DNA of 64,000 bases from NCBI GenBank assembly GCA_039583875.1, contig CM077159.1, positions 103,749,287 through 103,813,286 of the forward strand, given 5' to 3'. The translations under genes were made by a program, and so were the position numbers. Source of the DNA: Platanthera guangdongensis. Lineage: Eukaryota; Streptophyta; Magnoliopsida; Asparagales; Orchidaceae. Positions 60,235-64,000 of the stretch are shown here, in pieces. The notes beneath the pieces are model-generated. The model did not search any database, was not told the DNA's origin, and was given only the letters and a program-made list of their open reading frames with translations. Positions within the stretch are counted from its first letter, which is position 1. Every line of letters begins with the position of its first letter.

Positions 60235-60496
60235 CCCATAGAGGTTCTTCAGAAGCACTTTTTTCTCGGGATTTTAAGAGTTTTCCTATGTTTTCTGAGG
60301 AGCTCCAAGCCAAACTTTTGGCTTTGGAGGGGAAGCTCTCAAAGATCTTCCGGGTAAGCGGTGGGACACACCTGCTGAGGCATTGGGTCGGTTTCTGGTC
60401 CTTCACTACCAATTAGAGGTCAGAGCTTGGGACAAGAAGGTGTTGGCTACGCCCCTAATTTCGAACTTTCTTTGAAGTCAAATTTTGGCTTCAACA

Positions 60497-60520
60497 GTTC
60501 TGGTGCGGGGAGCGTGGAAG
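60497..60520 (+). other. Post-LTR (primer-site-like) sequence of F
   Basis: TTCTGGTGCGGGGAGCGTGG follows the LTR end. It matches the equivalent site in D (25332-25355, minus strand) at all but a few positions. The tRNA is not identified. Confidence 0.55.
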
Positions 60521-60554
60521 GTAGCTGATACAAGAAAGTTTTGAGTTCGGTCCC

Positions 60555-61396
60555 ATGGCAGGAGGTGAAGGTGAAGGATCTGGTTTAGGATGTTCCCCCT
60601 CCCGGGGAGAGGAGGTGACGAGGAAGATGCTGGAGGATTTCAGGAGAGAGGTCTTGCAGACCATCAGCTTGGCCTTCTCGGCAATGAGCGAGTGGGTAAT
60701 GCCTTAGGTCCCAGTAGAGGCGGTCCCTCTCTTGGGCGAGAACGCTCCTGGGCAGCGACCCGGGAAGGAGGTCACGACGGAGGTTGGCGTGAGGGACGTG
60801 GCCGCGAGAGAGTTATTCCCAGACCAACGTCCCGGGAAGGAGATTCTGGCAGAAGTTGGCAAGACTAAGGTGGCTGTCCAAGAGATCTTCCCTGGGCATT
60901 GTCTCGCGGATTGGGCCAGCCAGCCGAGGCCGCGAGACATGCCCTCTCGACAGGTAGGAGGCGAGAGCCCTTTTAGTGAGCTCATCATCTCGCCCCCTAT
61001 GCCGGAAGGGTTTCGGGATCCCGACATGTCCTACCACTCGGGGAAAGATGACCCTGTACAACATGTGCAATGGTTTCAAGATGTTGTTTCGATAAGGTAA
61101 ATGACGGATGCCTTCAAGTGCCGGCTGTTTGCCATCATGTTGAAGGAGAAGGCACGGGACTGGTTCCACCAGTTGTCGGTAAGTTCGATCTATAGTTTTG
61201 AGGACCTGTGTCGAGGGTTCCTGTTGAGGTTCTTGACATCAAAGAAGCGTAAGAAGGAGACAGAGTGCCTGTTAGCGGTAAGATAGAAGCAAGATGAGAT
61301 ATTGGGTCATTATGTTGAAACGTTTTAGGAAGAGATCATCCTGGTCCAGGATGTCCCAGGGTGTGCACTGATGCTCGCTTTTACCCTAGGGCTGAG
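60555..61396 (+). pseudogene. gag: Element F gag (Tat-type gypsy), truncated by G
   Basis: It starts at ATG 60555 (M-A-G-G-E-G). A TAG near 60704, TAA near 61098, TAG near 61284 and TAG near 61326 interrupt it. The N-terminal part has a two-copy repeat of P-x-Q-R-P-G-K-E-x-x-x-E-V-G (60750-60870). The core has D-D-P-V-Q-H-V-x-W-F-Q, C-R-L-F-A-I-M-L-K-E-K-A-R-D-W-F and F-L-T-S-K-K-R-K-K-E-T-E, the retrotransposon gag family as in Tat-lineage gypsy elements. It ends at the G insertion at 61397; CTGAG (61392-61396) would be the target duplication of G. Confidence 0.82.
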
Positions 61397-61715
61397 TGTA
61401 ACACCCCGAATTTTTGATTGCGTACGCTTGATGGGCGTTACGTTGGCTTTGACCGTTGTTCGAGCATGGTTTTTCTCGCGGGCTTGCGAGTGGCTGTTTT
61501 GGTAGCCAAGTTGCACGATTCCCCAGCAAACCAGAGTCCAAATTGGGGACTCGGTGAGGCCTCTTAGGGAATGTTTGCACTTTTTCGCCCCCAGGAAATG
61601 TCGCTCAAAATGGGTTGCTTGTACAACAAACAAAAAGGGTAAAAAGTTCTTAAGGTAAAAATGGTCTAGGACGACACAGAAATATTTTTCAAAACAGGGA
61701 AAAATAGTCATTTTT

Positions 61716-62270
61716 GTGCGTGACACGCCCCCCGACACGGGCGTGTCGGGGCGTGACCCAGGGCGTGACCTGGGCGAGACCTCCTTGACTCGACGAATTT
61801 TCTTGTGTCGAGTTGAGCTCGACGAATGAGGTACACGCCCCGTGACACGGGCGTGTCACGGGCCGAGTCCCGCAGTGTCGAGTGTCGAGTGTCGAGTGTC
61901 GAGTGTCGAGTGTCGGGTGTCGAGAGAGGGGACACGGCCCGTGCCACGGGCGTGTCACAGGGCGTGTCAAGCTGTGTCGAGTGTCGAATATGGAGGGTCG
62001 AGTATCAGGTGTTGAGAGCGGGGACAGGGCCTGTGACACGGACGTGTCGCAGGGCGTGTCCAGCTGTGTTGAGTGTCGACACTTTGTGTCGACGAGGTGT
62101 CGAGACACGGGCTACACGCCCTAGGTCACGGGCGTGACCGACCCGTCACGGGCGTGTACCCGGCCTTGTACCGTGTGGATAATCTTGAAATTGCCGACTT
62201 TCTACGCCGCTTAAGGTACATGCCCTGCGTCACGGGCGTGACACAGGGCGTGACCGGCCCGAAAATCGAC
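61716..62270. repeat. GACACGGGCGTGTC hairpin and GTGTCGA repeats in the G LTR
   Basis: Six or more GACACGGGCGTGTC or GTCACGGGCGTGAC palindromes occur, plus a run of about six GTGTCGA heptamers at 61875-61925 and a GTGTCGACAC at 62075-62085. Confidence 0.9.
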
Positions 62271-63438
62271 TTTTTCCAGTTTTTTTTGTGCCGTTTATTT
62301 CCTTGGTTCTGCATCTAACGGTCCAGCTCTGTTCTGGAGAAAATAAGGCCGAAACAGAGTTTCTCCTCCTCACTTCACCTTCTCTTCATCTTCTTCCTCA
62401 TTCCAAAAGGAACTCAAGGGAGCAAGGGCTAAAGCAAGGCAAGGAAAGAGAGGAGCAGCCGTCGCGGCATCGTCTCGGTTCAGGCAAGCGGTGTTCTTCA
62501 CCCTTGCCAATCTTCTTTCTTGTTTTTGATTGTGCAAAATAGCTAGTTTTTCTCTTTCAATTGTCCTAGCTTGTTCTTCTTGTTTTGGGTTCTTCCTCAC
62601 TAGCGTTATTATGCTCTTGAATTTCCCTATGCTGAATGACTTCGATCTTCCATGCTTAGTTTTGTTTTGTTATCAAATCTATGCTAGGTTAATTCATGTA
62701 GTTCTCTTGTTCATGTGATTCATGTAGCTAAGTTGATTCATGTTCATGTAGCCTTTCTAATTTATGTGATTCTTCCTTGATCAAAAGCATGTGATTCTTG
62801 TTCCAAACATGTGATTTATGTAATTAGGTTAATCGAACTCTATCATGTGATGAAGTTCATCAAACTCTACGTTGGCAATTTGTAGTCATGTGTGAGGATG
62901 AAGGAAGGGAACGTGTGTACTTGGGTTATGGGTTCTGGTGAGAGTTGCTTATGGTGTTGCACTTGGGTTATGGTTTATGGTGAGTTTTGCGAGACACATT
63001 GTGAACCATGGCAGAAGCGTTTGTGTGAGGAGTCGGTAAGGGGTGGTGTGGTTTATGCCTTTTTGGCCACCGGGTTTGGATTTGTGGTGAAGAGCACCAT
63101 TTTGGCCCCGGTTTGGGCTGGTTTTTTATTTGGTGCGTTCCACTTTAGGGCTGCCACCAAATGATCCTTGCTGAATCACATTTAACCGCTACTTATGTTT
63201 CACTCATATAGTTGGGATGATGAAATGGGCATGTGTTTTGCCCTTTTGCTCCTGCGGGTTGAGCAGGACTTGATGAAACTTGTACGCACTTGGTGCGTTT
63301 GGCATGTGTTTTGGTGCATTTTCTACTTGTTTTATTCACTCGTTTTACTTATATGAGACATTGCTACGAGGTCGGCAAGCCCCTTCATGATATTGTATAA
63401 ACAAGCTGCTCTTCTTTTTATTGTATCTTCGAGGATTG

Positions 63439-63466
63439 CTGAGGTATTCTTTCTTGAATGCCTCAG
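63439..63466 (+). other. CTGAGG stem-loop in the G LTR
   Basis: CTGAGGTATTC pairs with GAATGCCTCAG (11 bp, one G-U) around a 6-nt loop. Confidence 0.7.
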
Positions 63467-64000
63467 GTGCAGGTTGTAGCCGGTTGAACGGCTAGGTTTG
63501 TTGGTGGCGTTTCTTTGGAGATAGCCGAGCTTACTTAGCGAGATAGTTCTTTTCTTTGTTGTACAGACATACATGTGCCCCAATGGGTTCGTGTCAGCTT
63601 GTTGGCGCCCATCGTTGGCTTTCTTTACTTGTGATATATGAATACTAGACTGTTAATGTGACTCATTTGGATGAGATGAGGTCTTCTTGCTCTTGGGAAG
63701 AATTTATGGTAGGTTGCATGAGGTATTGTTTTAGCTAAACAAACCTATTATTGTATCCATGCATAACATGTTTTGGTTACCAAACACGTATTTTCCAAAT
63801 GACCTAAACAAAGATGATTTCTTATAGTAGTATCACTATAGACTGCATATAGGAGATCGTCATAAATAAACAAAGTATTTCCTCCGCGTACAAATACAGT
63901 TTTTGATACCTAAGGCCGAGGGATATGACCTTTAAATCCAAAGGTTTTCTTGCATTTAACTATTGAATTTCAACTCATAAAGTAAGCGTCAAGGGTTGCC

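Larger units (their letters stand above)
59252..60496 (+). repeat. Element F 5' LTR, 3' portion
   Basis: The end CTTCAACA at 60496 is followed by a primer-site-like sequence and gag. A TATA box (TATAAATAGGCCC) lies at 60225-60237. It includes a CTGAGG-type hairpin (59618-59648) and a 52-bp tandem repeat (59841-59983). The left part is cut off by A at 59251, so the LTR start is outside the window. No gene is visible in this 1.2-kb stretch. Confidence 0.7.
61397..64000 (+). repeat. Element G LTR (gypsy, related to C), runs off the window
   Basis: It starts TGTAACACCCCGAATTTTT, like the TGTGACGCCCC start of the C LTR. A block at 63566-63613 (GGGTTCGTGTCAG-TTGTTG-CGCCCAT) and the CTGAGG hairpin at 63439-63466 are shared with the C LTR in order and spacing. 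A palindrome-rich region lies at 61716-62270. The remainder (62270-64000) shows no gene; short frames are not supported. At least 2.6 kb of LTR is present and the end is not reached. Confidence 0.75.

Noticed and set aside
61826..62318. Arg/Ser/Val-rich frames in the G LTR
   Set aside because: Products of the GTGTCGA and CACGGGCGTG repeats.
62892..63164. 90-residue plus-strand frame in the G LTR
   Set aside because: No recognisable domain; it lies inside LTR sequence between blocks shared with C.

Overview
This window reads as plant (angiosperm) repeat DNA: a pile of nested LTR retrotransposons with no host gene, tRNA, rRNA or CRISPR array that I can support. The evidence for a plant is the Sirevirus-type Ty1/copia elements, a chromovirus-type and a Tat-type Ty3/gypsy element, primer sites matching the 3' end of plant initiator-Met tRNA, and Micron-like elements in (TA)n. 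I cannot name the species. Element labels A to H below are mine.

Layout, outermost first. F (gypsy, Tat-like, + strand) supplies the right flank: the end of its 5' LTR (59252-60496) and a broken gag (60555-61396). Its gag is cut by G, whose LTR starts at 61397 and runs off the window. A (copia, - strand) sits in the LTR of F; its 5' LTR ends at 59251 and its gag runs leftward off position 1. C (gypsy chromovirus, - strand, 564-33338) is inserted in the gag of A. B (copia, - strand, 5041-18282) is inserted in the pol of C. D (non-autonomous gypsy-like, 20812-27506) is inserted in the gag of C. Two roughly 400-bp Micron-like elements sit in (TA)n of the 5' LTR of C. E (copia, + strand, 35435-57482) is inserted in the 5' LTR of A, and H (same family as B, - strand, 37435-49447) is inserted in the gag of E. 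Boundaries are supported by matching or near-matching 5-bp target duplications: AATCT (B), CAAAA (E), GAAGA (H), AATAG/AACAG (C) and ACAGA/ATAGA (D).

The gag and pol genes of every element are broken by stops or frameshifts. The conspicuous exception is a single uninterrupted 946-codon accessory frame between pol and the 3' LTR of B (7469-10309). It carries a classical nuclear localisation motif and has no visible signal peptide or membrane anchor, so it does not look like an envelope protein. It is preceded by its own array of GTGTCGACAC palindromes and a TATA-like box, the same combination found in the U3 part of the B/H LTR. This suggests a second promoter module inside the element.

The most striking large-scale signal is that the LTRs of unrelated families here (copia A, B/H and E; gypsy C and G) each carry an array of short palindromes or hairpins, mostly centred on TCGA, in the 5' half of the LTR. 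Other signals are a trio of tandem hairpins in the RNA leader of C, a CTGAGG hairpin shared by the LTRs of C, F and G, and a block containing GGGGAACCACTATAAA near the LTR 3' end of all the copia families.
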